Below are positions 18,809-30,425 of a DNA stretch of 64,000 nt, in pieces. The notes below the pieces were generated by a model. That model had not been told where the DNA came from and did no database searches. It saw only the letters and a program-made list of their open reading frames with translations. Positions within the stretch are counted from its first letter, which is position 1. Every line of letters starts with the position of its first letter. Origin of the DNA: Phytohabitans suffuscus (GTDB lineage: Bacteria > Actinomycetota > Actinomycetes > Mycobacteriales > Micromonosporaceae); contig NZ_AP022871.1 in assembly GCF_011764565.1 (NCBI RefSeq), positions 4,526,320-4,590,319 of the forward strand, in the 5' to 3' direction. Both the position numbers and the translations under genes were made by a program.

Positions 18809-19722
18809 GTGACACTCATAGCGACCGAATCGCTCACCAAGACCTACGGGGCCGGGTGACCGCGCTGTCTGACCTGACAGTCAGCGTCCAGCCCGGCATC
18901 GTCGGCCTGGTCGGAGCCAACGGCGCGGGCAAGTCCACATTGATCAAGATCCTCTTGGGACTGCTCGCCCCTACCAGCGGTCGGGTGCGCGTGCTCGACC
19001 TCGATCCCACCGTCGACGCGGCCGCTGTGCGGGCCCGGGTCGGCTACATGCCGGAGCACGAGTCGCTCTCGCCGGACCTGTCCGCAGCCGAGTTCGTCAC
19101 GCATCTGGGGCGGGTGAGCGGCCTGCCGCGCACCGCGGCCCGCGAGCGTGCCTCCGAGGCGCTGCGCCACGTCGGGCTGTACGAAGAGCGCTACCGGCAG
19201 ATCGGCGGCTACTCGACGGGCATGAAGCAGCGGGTGAAGCTCGCCCAGGCGCTCGTCCACGACCCCGACCTGCTGCTGCTCGACGAGCCGACCAACGGCC
19301 TCGACCCGGCCGGCCGCGACGCGATGCTCGCGCTGATCCACCGGATCGGCAACGAGTTCGGCATCTCGGTCGTGGTCTGCTCGCACCTGCTCGGCGAGGT
19401 GGAGCGGATCTGCGACTCGCTGGTCGCGATCGACGGCGGGCGCCTGCTGCGCTCCGACAACATCTCGGCGATGACCACGGTCACCGACGTGCTGGCGGTG
19501 GAGGTGAGCGAGGGCATCGACCAGCTCGCCGCCCGGCTCGACCTGCTCGGCCTGCCCTCGCGGCGCGACGGCCGGCTGCTGCTCGTACCCCTTGAGGACG
19601 ACGCCACGTACGACCGCATCCTGAGCGCGGTGGCCGAGCTCGACCTCCCGCTGCACCGCCTCGACCAGCGGCGCCACCGCGTCGCCGAGCTCTTCGCGAC
19701 CCGGGAGGTGACCCATGTCTGA
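18809..19722 (+). CDS. ABC exporter ATP-binding protein; frameshift at 18848-18851
   Basis: GTG 18809 opens VTLIATESLTKTYG and then hits a stop at 18857. Adding one G to the G4 run 18848-18851 gives YGGRVTALSDLTVSV and a full 304-residue ATPase. It has Walker A GANGAGKST, signature YSTGMKQRVKLAQAL (an imperfect LSGGQ), Walker B DLLLLDEPTNGLD and the H-loop VVCSHLLGEVE. It is the first gene of a four-gene unit (ATPase, permease, ATPase, permease); its stop overlaps the next start by 8 nt. No clear ribosome binding site precedes the GTG, so leaderless initiation is possible. Substrate unknown; ABC-2 type exporters of this kind move drugs, lipids or peptides. Confidence 0.85.
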
Positions 19723-20581
19723 GGCCGCGGGTGTCATCCACGACATCGGCTACCAGCGCTACAGCGGGCCGCGCCTGGGCCGGGGGTACGTGTTCTCGTC
19801 GATGTACGTGCACGGCCTGCGCACCGCCTTCGGGCTGGGCCGCAGCGCCAAGGCGAAGATCTTTCCCTGGTTCGTGGTCGGGGTGGTCTTCCTGACCGGC
19901 ACGATCCTCGCCGCCGTCCGCGCGCAGATCCCGGACGCCGGGGTCACCTACACCGCGTTCGTCGACATGATGGCGTGGCTGGTGGTCTTCTTCGTGGCCG
20001 TCGTCGCGCCCGAGCTCGTCTCCCGCGACCTGCGGGCCGGCGTGCTGCCGCTGTACTTCTCCCGGCCGCTGCGCCGCACCGACTACGCGTACGCGAAGCT
20101 GGCCGCCCTGGCCACGGCGGTGTGGCTGCTGCTCGGCGCGCCGCAGGTGGTGATGTTCCTGGTGGCCGCGTTCTCCGCCGACAACATGAGCCAGTTCTGG
20201 ACCGAGGTCGGCGACGTCGGCCCCGGGCTGTTCTACGCGGCGCTGTGGGCGGCCCTGTTCGCCGGGATCGGCCTGCTCGTCGCGTCGCTGACCGGCAAGC
20301 GGGCGTTCGCGGCCGGCGGGATCGTCGCGGTGTTCCTGATGACCACGCCGATCGTCGGGGTGATGTCGGTGATGCCGTCCCAGACGATGAACGAGCTGGC
20401 GCTGCTCTTCAGCCCGTCCAGCCTCGTCTTCGGCGTCGGCATGTGGCTCTTCGGCACCGCCGACGGCGACACCGACTCCATCGGCCCGTTCGGCCCGCTC
20501 TACCTGGCGGTGACGATCGGCGTCGTGGCCGGCTGCGTCGCCCTCCTGCAGGCCCGCTACCGGAAGGTCGCCTCGTCATGA
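19715..20581 (+). CDS. ABC-2 type exporter permease
   Basis: 288 residues, ATG 19715 inside the end of the preceding ATPase gene. Six hydrophobic segments are seen, the first at about 48-70 and the last just before ARYRKVASS. The motif PELVSRDLRAGVLPLYFSRP after the second helix is the coupling-region pattern of ABC-2 permeases (SxExxxGTxxxLLSxP-like). It is expected to dimerise or pair with the permease at 21492 and to be driven by the two ATPases. It is coupled to the next gene by an ATGA overlap. Confidence 0.85.
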   Translation: MSEAAGVIHDIGYQRYSGPRLGRGYVFSSMYVHGLRTAFGLGRSAKAKIFPWFVVGVVFLTGTILAAVRAQIPDAGVTYTAFVDMMAWLVVFFVAVVAPELVSRDLRAGVLPLYFSRPLRRTDYAYAKLAALATAVWLLLGAPQVVMFLVAAFSADNMSQFWTEVGDVGPGLFYAALWAALFAGIGLLVASLTGKRAFAAGGIVAVFLMTTPIVGVMSVMPSQTMNELALLFSPSSLVFGVGMWLFGTADGDTDSIGPFGPLYLAVTIGVVAGCVALLQARYRKVASS

Positions 20582-21489
20582 GTGACGTCACGCTCAGCGG
20601 TGTCTCCCGCTGGTACGGCAACGTGGTGGCGGTCAACGACGTCACGATGACGCTCGGCCCCGGGGTGACCGGCCTGCTCGGCCCGAACGGCGCCGGCAAG
20701 ACCACCGTCCTGCACATGATGGCCGGCTTCCTCGCGCCGTCCCGGGGCACGGTCACGATCGACGGCGAACCGACCTGGCGCAACCCGTCCGTCTACCGGC
20801 GACTCGGCCTGGTCAGCGAGCGCGAGGCGGTGCACGACTTCCTGACCGCCAAGGAGTTCCTCCTGGTCAGTGCCCGCCTGCACCGCCTGCCCGACCCGGA
20901 GGCGGCCGCCCAGCGGGCCCTGGAGCTGGTCGAGATGACCAGCGCCCAGGACCGGCGCATCGGCACGTACTCCAAGGGCATGCGCCAGCGCACCCGCGTC
21001 GCCGCCGCCCTGGTGCACGACCCGCAGGTGCTGTTGCTGGACGAGCCGTTCAACGGCATGGACCCGCGCCAGCGGCTGCACATGATGGAGCTGCTGCACC
21101 GGCTCGGCACGGCCGGCCGGACCATCCTCTTCAGCTCGCACATCCTCGAAGAGGTCGAGCAGGTGTCCGGCACCGTGCAGGTGATCGTCGCCGGCCGGCT
21201 GGCCGCCTCCGGCGACTACCGCGCGATCCGCCGCCTCATGTCCAACCGCCCGCACGTCTTCGCCATCCACTCCACGGACGACCGGCGCCTCGCGGTCGCC
21301 CTGATGGGGCAGGCGTCGGTGACCGGTGTGGAGATCGAGCGCACCGGCCTGACCGTACGCGCCGGCGACTACGGCAGCTTCACCCGCGCGCTACCCAAAA
21401 TCGCGCTCGCCGAGGGCATCCGGGTCCGCCAGTTGCTCCCCTCGGACGAGTCCCTGGAGAGCGTCTTCTCCTACCTGGTGGAGGCATAG
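20578..21489 (+). CDS. ABC exporter ATP-binding protein
   Basis: 303 residues. Walker A GPNGAGKTT, a signature region YSKGMRQRTRVAAAL (degenerate LSGGQ as in its partner), Walker B QVLLLDEPFNGMD and an H-loop FSSHILEEVE. The C-terminal extension of about 80 residues (VFAIHSTDDRRLAVAL onward) is typical of exporter ATPases of the ABC-2 class. It is more similar in layout to the first ATPase of the operon than expected by chance, so the two may be old duplicates that now form a heterodimer. ATGA overlap with the permease before it; 2 nt before the next gene. Confidence 0.88.
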   Translation: MSDVTLSGVSRWYGNVVAVNDVTMTLGPGVTGLLGPNGAGKTTVLHMMAGFLAPSRGTVTIDGEPTWRNPSVYRRLGLVSEREAVHDFLTAKEFLLVSARLHRLPDPEAAAQRALELVEMTSAQDRRIGTYSKGMRQRTRVAAALVHDPQVLLLDEPFNGMDPRQRLHMMELLHRLGTAGRTILFSSHILEEVEQVSGTVQVIVAGRLAASGDYRAIRRLMSNRPHVFAIHSTDDRRLAVALMGQASVTGVEIERTGLTVRAGDYGSFTRALPKIALAEGIRVRQLLPSDESLESVFSYLVEA

Positions 21490-21491
21490 CA

Positions 21492-22208
21492 GTGGTACCC
21501 CAGACGATCGCATGGATCACCGCCCGCGGCCTCTTCGGCCGCCGCCGGTTCCTCCTGCTCATCCCCTTGCCGCTGCTGGTGGTCGGCCTGGCCGTCCTGA
21601 GCCGCGCCTTCGGCGTGGCCCCGGAGAACTGGGCCCAGCCGGTCCTCGTCGGCCTCGGCCTGGCCGTGGTGCTGCCGGTCATCGCCCTGATCGTGGGCAC
21701 CGGCGTGCTCGGCTCAGAGATCGACGACGGCACGATCGTGCACATCCTGACCAAGCCGCTGCCGCGGTGGCAGATCGTGCTCCCCAAGCTCGTGGTGGCC
21801 ACCGCGGTCACCACGGTGACGGTCTCGATCTCGCTGTACGTGGCCGGCGTCCTGGCCCACTCCGTCCGGCTGGGCCTCGGCCTGGCGCTCGCGGGGCTGG
21901 TCGGCTCGCTGGCGTACTCGGCGCTGTTCCTGGCCCTGAGCCTCGTGACGCGGCGGCCGGTCCTGCTCGGCCTGGTGTACGTGCTGGTGTGGGAGGGCCT
22001 GCTGGGCAACTTCGTGTCCGGCACGCGGGTGCTCTCGATCCAGCAGTACGTCCTGACGATCGCCGACAAGGTAGCCCCGACGGGCCTGCTCCAGTCGAAG
22101 GTCTCGCTGCCGGTCGCGATCATCATGTCCGCGGTCTTCGCGGTCGGCTTCACGCTCCTGGCGATCGACAGGCTGCGCTCGTTCTCGGTCGCGGGCGAGA
22201 CCTCGTAG
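21492..22208 (+). CDS. ABC-2 type exporter permease
   Basis: 238 residues from GTG 21492, 2 nt after the ATPase stop. Six hydrophobic helices; the coupling motif GSEIDDGTIVHILTKPLPRW after helix 2 is the ABC-2 hallmark. It is the last gene of the exporter operon and is followed by a GC-rich hairpin at 22236-22260. Substrate unknown. Confidence 0.85.
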   Translation: MVPQTIAWITARGLFGRRRFLLLIPLPLLVVGLAVLSRAFGVAPENWAQPVLVGLGLAVVLPVIALIVGTGVLGSEIDDGTIVHILTKPLPRWQIVLPKLVVATAVTTVTVSISLYVAGVLAHSVRLGLGLALAGLVGSLAYSALFLALSLVTRRPVLLGLVYVLVWEGLLGNFVSGTRVLSIQQYVLTIADKVAPTGLLQSKVSLPVAIIMSAVFAVGFTLLAIDRLRSFSVAGETS

Positions 22209-22235
22209 CAGCCTGACAAGCAGGCACCGATGCGG

Positions 22236-22260
22236 GCCCGTCGAAAAGTTTTCGGCGGGC
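22236..22260 (+). terminator. hairpin after ABC exporter operon
   Basis: Arms GCCCGTCGAAAA and TTTTCGGCGGGC pair over 12 positions with one wobble and a 1-nt centre, 28 nt after the last stop of the exporter operon, followed by CTTCTCGTG. Tail is T-poor, as usual in actinomycetes. The CGAAAA/TTTTCG core is the same as in the palindrome at 22347-22368, so a protein-binding role is an alternative. Confidence 0.55.
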
Positions 22261-22318
22261 CTTCTCGTGTGGCCGATCTTCGTTAAGACCGTTCAGTGTG
22301 TTGATCCATTGCCGACCG

Positions 22319-22368
22319 TTGACATGACCGTAACACGCTGGCACGATCTCCGAAAAGGTTTTCGGAGA
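22319..22368 (+). promoter_or_regulatory. promoter with overlapping palindromic operator upstream of GH127 gene
   Basis: TTGACA at 22319-22324, a 17-nt spacer and CACGAT at 22342-22347 form a plausible sigma-70 promoter. Directly over the end of the -10 lies a perfect 10-bp inverted repeat, TCTCCGAAAA (22347-22356), GG, TTTTCGGAGA (22359-22368). CGAAA-n-TTTCG palindromes are typical operators of LacI-type sugar repressors, so repression of the downstream arabinofuranosidase-like gene is inferred. Confidence 0.5.
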
Positions 22369-22424
22369 GATCCGGGCGCTCTCTGACTGGCCGGGCACAA
22401 CTTCCCATGGAAGGACTCGCTTCA

Positions 22425-25400
22425 GTGGCCCAGTTTGACGAGGTCAGGCTCAACCGACGGCATCTGCTTCAGGCATCGGCGATCACCGCGGGCGCGGCCG
22501 CCGGCACTAGTGTGTTGGGTGTGACCGGCGCCCAGGCGTCCCCTGTCACCGGCACAGCTCCCGATCCCGGTCCCGGTGGCGCGGCCCCGGTCCGGCCGTT
22601 CTCCCTCGCGCAGGTGCGGCTGGGCAGCGGCCTGCTGCAGGAAAAGCGCGACCGCATGAAGAACTTCCTGCGCCAGTACGACGAGCGGCGCTTCCTGGTC
22701 CTGTTCAACAACCAGGCGGGCCGCCCCAACCCGGCCGGCGTCTCGGTGCCGGGCGGCTGGGAGGACGGCGGGCTGCTGAGCGGCCACTGGGCGGGCCACT
22801 ACCTGACCGCGCTCGCGCAGGCGTACGCCGACCAGGGCGAGGCCGTCTTCAAGGGCAAGCTCGACTGGATGGTCAACGAGCTGGCGGCGTGCCAGGCCGC
22901 CATCACCGCGCGGATGGAGACGGGCGGGCCGGGCGGCGAAGACCCGCCGGAGCCGGTGATCGAGCGGGTCCCCGGGCGGTACGGCAACGCGCTGCGCCTC
23001 AACGGGCCGAGCCGGGCGCAGTACGTGACGCTGCCGCAGGAGGCGATCAACCAGCTCACCGACTTCACGATCGCGACGTGGATCAACCTCGCCTCCACCC
23101 AGAGCTGGAGCCGGTTGTTCGACTTCGGCCAGAACACCACGGTCAACATGTTTCTGACGCCGCGCGCCGGCGTGACCGGCAACGTGCCGCGCTTCGCGAT
23201 CACCGTCGGCGGGTCCGGCCAGGAGCAGCGGATCAACGGCACCGCCGCGCTGCCGACGAACCAGTGGGTGCACATCGCGGTCACGCTGGCGGGGACCACC
23301 GGCACGCTGTACGTCAACGGCCAGCCGGTCGGCACGAACGCGAGCATGACGCTCAACCCGTCGAGCCTGGGCAACCCCGGCAACCGGTGGATCGGGCGGT
23401 CGCAGTACGGCGACCCGTACCTGGACGCGACCATCGACGAGTTCCACATCTTCGACCGCGCGCTGAGCCAGCAGGAGCTGCTGTCCATGCAGGACTCGGC
23501 GGCCGGTGGCACCGGCGGCGGCAGCATCGCCTGGTACCGGTTCGACGAGGCGGGCGGCACGACCCTGCTGGACGCCTCGCCCAACGGCCGGGACGGCGGC
23601 ATCGTCGCGGCCCAGGAGGGCGGGGCGAGCGACTGGGTGCCGACCCACCCCGGCTACCTCGGCGCGATCCCGGAGGACGCGGTGCTGCGGCTCGGCCCGC
23701 CGCGCTGGGCGGTCTACGGCGGCAACGCGGACACCAACACCTGGGCACCGTGGTACACGCAGCACAAGATCATGCGCGGCCTGCTGGACGCCTACTACCA
23801 CACCGGCAACACGCAGGCCCGCGACGTCGTCGTCAGGATGGCGGACTGGGCCCACCTCGCGCTGACCGTCGGCGACAAGAACCACCCGAACTACACCGGC
23901 CCCATCACCCGCGACAACCTGAACTACATGTGGGACCTCTACATCGCCGGCGAGTTCGGCGGTGCGAACGAGGTGTTTCCGGAGATCTACGCGCTCACCG
24001 GCGAGGCGAGGCACCTGGACACCGCCAGGTGCTTCGACAACCGGGAGTCGCTCTTCGGCGCCTGTGTGGAAAACCGCGACATCCTCGTGGTCACGCCGCA
24101 AAACAGGCCGGGCCGGCGCCGCCCCGAGCGGCTGCACGCCAACACGCACGTGCCGCAGTTCATCGGCTACATGCGCGTCTTCGAGCACACCGGCGACCAG
24201 GAGTACTTCACGGCCGCCAAGAACTTCTTCGGCATGGTCGTGCCGCACCGGATGTTCGCCAGCGGGGGGACCGGCGGCAACTACCCGGGCTCCAACAACA
24301 ACGTCGAGCTCTTCCAGAACCGGGGCAACATCGCCAACGCGATCGGGCAGGGCGGGGCGGAGACCTGCACGACGTACAACCTCGTCAAGCTGGCCCGCAA
24401 CCTCTTCCTGCACGAGCACGACCCGGCGTACATGGACTACTACGAGCGGGGCCTGCTCAACATGATCACCGGGTCGCGGGCCGACACGGCGACCACGAGC
24501 GACCCGCAGGTCACCTACTTCCAGCCGCTGACGCCGGGCGCCAACCGGACGTACGGCAACACCGGCACCTGCTGCGGCGGCACCGGCCTGGAAAACCACA
24601 CGAAGTACCAGGAGACGATCTACCTCAAGTCGGCCGACGGTGCGACGCTGTGGGTCAACCTCTACGCCTCCTCGACGCTGACCTGGGCCGAAAAGGGCTT
24701 CACCGTGACCCAGGAGACGGCGTACCCGCGGGAGGACCGGACCAGGCTGACCGTCGACGGCAACGGTCCGCTCGACATCAAGCTGCGGGTGCCGGGCTGG
24801 GTGGAGAAGGGCTTCCACGTCAAGGTCAACGGGGTCACGCAGGACGTCGACGCCCAGCCGGGCACCTACCTGACGTTGAGCCGCACCTGGCAGTCCGGCG
24901 ACACGATCGAGGTCCAGCTGCCGTTCAGCATCCGGATCGAGCGGGCGCTGGACCGGCCCGACACCCAGTCGATCTTCTGGGGGCCGGTGCTGCTGCAGAT
25001 CCTGGGCAACCCCGGCAGCGGCAACTTCCGCGAGCTGACCCTCTACCGCCACCTGAAGCGGGACGGCGACTACTCCCGTGCGGCGATCACGCGGCAGAGC
25101 ACCACGGCGGCGGGCGACCCGATGTTCACGACGCACGGGTTCAACGTGCGGCCGTACTACATCAGCGACACGCAGCCGGTCTCGTCCTACTTCCGCCGGG
25201 TCGAGCCGACGATCGTGTTCGGCTCGATCGACACGGGCGTGCCCAACCGCAAGCGCGACGACGGGCTGCCGCACTACGACGTACCCGTGACGGGCGTCCC
25301 CTCGCCCGGCACCGACGGACCGACCTTTCTCGACCTGGTGTGGGACCAGGCGCCCTTCGCCACCCACGCCGCGTTCGTCTCGGCGGTCACCGGCACCGCC

Positions 25401-25784
25401 GCGGCGTTCGTCGCGGCGGGCGCCTTCAGCGCCGCCGAGCGGGACCTCGTCGTGTCGCGCGCGGCCAGCGCGGCCCAGGAGCTGGCGCCGCCGGCCACGT
25501 GGAACGTCGAGATCCAGGCGCGCACGCAGTGCACCGGCACCAACGGCTACCTGTCGGTCAGCGTGCGCAACGCCGACGAGGTGCCGCTCACGATCGAGAT
25601 GGTCACCCCGTACGGCTCGCGGACGGTGGCCGGGGTCGTCCCGGGCAGGTCCGCCTACCAGGCCTTCAACACCCGCGCCGCGACGGTGCCGGCCGGCACC
25701 GTGACCGTCAAGGTCACCGGGACGGTCGACGGAGCACCGGTCTCCACCCAGCTGGAGGCGGGGTACGGCGCCGGCGGCTGCTGA
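22425..25784 (+). CDS. Tat-exported GH127 beta-L-arabinofuranosidase-like enzyme with LamG insertion
   Basis: About 1119 residues from GTG 22425, preceded by GGAAGGA 9 nt upstream; ATG 22407 is in frame but lacks such a site. A Tat signal carries LNRRHLLQ and an AQA cleavage region. The GH127 catalytic (alpha/alpha)6 barrel starts at FSLAQVRLGSGLL, is interrupted by a LamG/concanavalin-like region (about nt 22950-23620), then resumes with WYTQHKIMRGLLDAYYHTGN and the hallmark TGTCCGGTGLENH, whose cysteines include the catalytic/zinc-binding residues of the family. Beta-sandwich domains follow, ending in an extra C-terminal domain. It hydrolyses beta-L-arabinofuranosides of plant glycans outside the cell. 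Monocistronic, with its own operator-like palindrome and a terminator. Confidence 0.87.
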   Translation: MAQFDEVRLNRRHLLQASAITAGAAAGTSVLGVTGAQASPVTGTAPDPGPGGAAPVRPFSLAQVRLGSGLLQEKRDRMKNFLRQYDERRFLVLFNNQAGRPNPAGVSVPGGWEDGGLLSGHWAGHYLTALAQAYADQGEAVFKGKLDWMVNELAACQAAITARMETGGPGGEDPPEPVIERVPGRYGNALRLNGPSRAQYVTLPQEAINQLTDFTIATWINLASTQSWSRLFDFGQNTTVNMFLTPRAGVTGNVPRFAITVGGSGQEQRINGTAALPTNQWVHIAVTLAGTTGTLYVNGQPVGTNASMTLNPSSLGNPGNRWIGRSQYGDPYLDATIDEFHIFDRALSQQELLSMQDSAAGGTGGGSIAWYRFDEAGGTTLLDASPNGRDGGIVAAQEGGASDWVPTHPGYLGAIPEDAVLRLGPPRWAVYGGNADTNTWAPWYTQHKIMRGLLDAYYHTGNTQARDVVVRMADWAHLALTVGDKNHPNYTGPITRDNLNYMWDLYIAGEFGGANEVFPEIYALTGEARHLDTARCFDNRESLFGACVENRDILVVTPQNRPGRRRPERLHANTHVPQFIGYMRVFEHTGDQEYFTAAKNFFGMVVPHRMFASGGTGGNYPGSNNNVELFQNRGNIANAIGQGGAETCTTYNLVKLARNLFLHEHDPAYMDYYERGLLNMITGSRADTATTSDPQVTYFQPLTPGANRTYGNTGTCCGGTGLENHTKYQETIYLKSADGATLWVNLYASSTLTWAEKGFTVTQETAYPREDRTRLTVDGNGPLDIKLRVPGWVEKGFHVKVNGVTQDVDAQPGTYLTLSRTWQSGDTIEVQLPFSIRIERALDRPDTQSIFWGPVLLQILGNPGSGNFRELTLYRHLKRDGDYSRAAITRQSTTAAGDPMFTTHGFNVRPYYISDTQPVSSYFRRVEPTIVFGSIDTGVPNRKRDDGLPHYDVPVTGVPSPGTDGPTFLDLVWDQAPFATHAAFVSAVTGTAAAFVAAGAFSAAERDLVVSRAASAAQELAPPATWNVEIQARTQCTGTNGYLSVSVRNADEVPLTIEMVTPYGSRTVAGVVPGRSAYQAFNTRAATVPAGTVTVKVTGTVDGAPVSTQLEAGYGAGGC

Positions 25785-25797
25785 GGTCTGATCGCGA

Positions 25798-25828
25798 GGT
25801 GGCGGCGTCCTGCCGGGGCGCCGCCACC
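25798..25828. terminator. bidirectional hairpin between GH127 gene and ppc
   Basis: Perfect 10-bp stem GGTGGCGGCG (25798-25807) and CGCCGCCACC (25819-25828) with an 11-nt loop, between two convergent stop codons at 25784 and 25837. No T-tract on either strand. Confidence 0.65.
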
Positions 25829-25836
25829 GCTCGTTG

Positions 25837-28617
<2,781 letters not shown>

Positions 28618-28863
28618 CGTGCGCTCCTTACGTGAGTACGAAGGACGGCGCTGTCCGACAAAAGGATGTTACCGACGCCACGTTGCCACCTGGTCAAACT
28701 GGTGAGTCTTGTCTCAGAGTCCGGCCACGTATGGCGACAGCTCTCAGCGGCACCCCAACGCCGGCCGCGGCTCAGCTGGCCAGCGCGCCCGTTTTGGCTT
28801 CATTCGTCCACGGATGACTCATACCAGATCGCCACGCCGGCCGTGGCTGTTCGACCGACTCCG

Positions 28864-30078
28864 CTACTGCCAGTTGACGAGAACGGCGAACGCCTCAGGG
28901 GCGTAGAAACGGCGACCGAAGCTTCCGCTTGGAGCGCCGAGCGGGGCCAGCACGCCAAGTTGTACCAGTTGACCGACGAGCCCGTTGGCGCGACCGTATG
29001 AAATCCCGAGGCTCTTTTCGACGGCCCGCACAGTGAACGCCGAGCGCGAGATTGCGAAGTCGACCAGCGCATGCGCCGTGTCGGCCCTCAGTGTGGAGTG
29101 ACGAATGCGTTCCTTCATGGACTCCTGGGCGTCGACCAGTGCTTTCATGCGCTCGTGTGTCGTGTTGGCGGATGATTCGAGACCTGTGGCGAAGAATCTC
29201 ACGAACGCGTCCCAGGCCCCCGTGGTGCTGACCGCGAGCAGGTGGTCGTAGTACTCGGATCGTCTTGCCTCGAACCACGGGGAAACGGCGAGTGTGGGTT
29301 CGAGGAGAACCTCTTGGGTCAGCAGATGCGCGACGATCAGAAGCCGGCCGATCCGGCCGTTTCCATCGTGGAACGGATGCAGCGTCTCGAACTGATAGTG
29401 AGCGAGCGCGGCCGCGACAACCGGGTCGATCTCCTGGAGCACCCGCTTGTCGGCCATCCAATCGAGGAGATCCTGCAGGTTTGCTCGCAGGTCCAAGCCG
29501 GGCGGCGAAGGAACGAAGCGCGCCGCGTGTATGGGAAGCGCGTCCGGTGGCGCGTCCTTCCGCCGACCGATCACCACCTGATGGCCGCGCAGGGAGCCTG
29601 ACTCTCGGCTCTCGCCGTGCGTGCCCCTGACAAGTACCGCTTGCAGCTCTTCCAGCATGCTGACATTCAGTGGCCGCCCCTCTTCGATCCAGCCGAACGC
29701 GGCGTCCGCCATCCGCACGTAGTTCAGAACTTCGCGGAGGTCGGCGTTGGGTGGACGTTCCTCGTCGGCGGTGAGCACCTCACTGAGAGGTGCGTATGTG
29801 CCCTCCAGCGCGGAGGTGCTCTGAGCCTCTGCCTGGAGCGCGGGTCTCCTGAAGATTCGCGGGTTGGGAAGTCGTCTCGCCGTGCTGTCCAACGCGGCGA
29901 GCGCGGCGCGTGAGTCCGCCACCGCCCGGTAGGTGCGTGCGGACAGGTCAGGTGGAAGCACGGGCAGGGGGCTTGGAACGAAGGCGACATGCTCCCAAGG
30001 GCCATGACGAGGATCCGTGCCATTGATCGCCACGAGATGGCCAGGGGCGTCGGGAACGAAGGTCGTCAGATCCACCAT
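28864..30078 (-). CDS. Fic-domain protein with inhibitory motif and winged-helix C-terminus
   Basis: 404 residues. The catalytic Fic loop HPFHDGNGR is at 234-242, the motif used to AMP-ylate (or otherwise nucleotidylate) target hydroxyls. An N-terminal inhibitory motif TSALEG at 88-93 fits the (S/T)xxxE(G/N) pattern that blocks ATP gamma-phosphate binding, i.e. a class II, self-inhibited Fic protein. The C-terminal about 100 residues (FTVRAVEKSLGISYGRANGL) look like a winged helix. A 15-bp palindrome lies 15 nt upstream of the start. The gene is visibly less GC-rich than ppc and mfd, suggesting acquisition. Target unknown; no antitoxin gene of the FicA/antitoxin type is adjacent. Confidence 0.88.
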   Translation of the reverse strand: MVDLTTFVPDAPGHLVAINGTDPRHGPWEHVAFVPSPLPVLPPDLSARTYRAVADSRAALAALDSTARRLPNPRIFRRPALQAEAQSTSALEGTYAPLSEVLTADEERPPNADLREVLNYVRMADAAFGWIEEGRPLNVSMLEELQAVLVRGTHGESRESGSLRGHQVVIGRRKDAPPDALPIHAARFVPSPPGLDLRANLQDLLDWMADKRVLQEIDPVVAAALAHYQFETLHPFHDGNGRIGRLLIVAHLLTQEVLLEPTLAVSPWFEARRSEYYDHLLAVSTTGAWDAFVRFFATGLESSANTTHERMKALVDAQESMKERIRHSTLRADTAHALVDFAISRSAFTVRAVEKSLGISYGRANGLVGQLVQLGVLAPLGAPSGSFGRRFYAPEAFAVLVNWQ

Positions 30079-30425
30079 GTCAGTCTAGCCGTACTTGTTG
30101 AACAAGTGCTCGTTGTGTGAAATGGCTGGACCGTCAATCGGTGCTTAATGCCTCAAACGGGTACTTATCGGGCTGTCAGTAAACGGAAAGGCGGGCGGCG
30201 TCGATGTCACACAACTGGCGGTTCTGTGACATGGAGGCGGGAAGCATGTCAGTAAACGGCAATCCACCGACACGGTGCGCGGCCGTGGGCCGCTGGCATC
30301 CGTCCTCCTGGTGGACGGCGCAAACCGCGCCGCGACCCGGCCTGGGGGAGAGCTAGGCTTGGGTGACACCCCCCGTCCGGTCAGGGCGCGGGGCCTTTCG
30401 TGCGTGCCCCCGGGGAGGTCCGCCC
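30079..30425. other. intergenic region between divergent fic and mfd
   Basis: No credible gene in 347 nt. It holds the palindrome at 30093-30107, two direct copies of TGTCAGTAAACGG at 30174-30186 and 30247-30259 (73 bp apart), several TGTGAC/GTCACA half-sites, and the mfd ribosome binding site GGGGAGG just before 30426. It is AT-richer than the flanks up to about 30260. Confidence 0.6.
30093..30107. promoter_or_regulatory. palindromic operator candidate of fic gene
   Basis: ACTTGTT-G-AACAAGT is a perfect 7-bp inverted repeat with a 1-nt centre, 15 nt upstream of the Fic start codon on the minus strand. Its position and the winged-helix domain of the Fic protein suggest autoregulation. Confidence 0.5.

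Noticed and set aside
22422..25367. 981-codon minus-strand open frame opposite the GH127 gene
   Set aside because: Composition (Val/Arg/Asp/Gly only, no motifs) shows a GC-bias shadow; the + strand has a complete enzyme.
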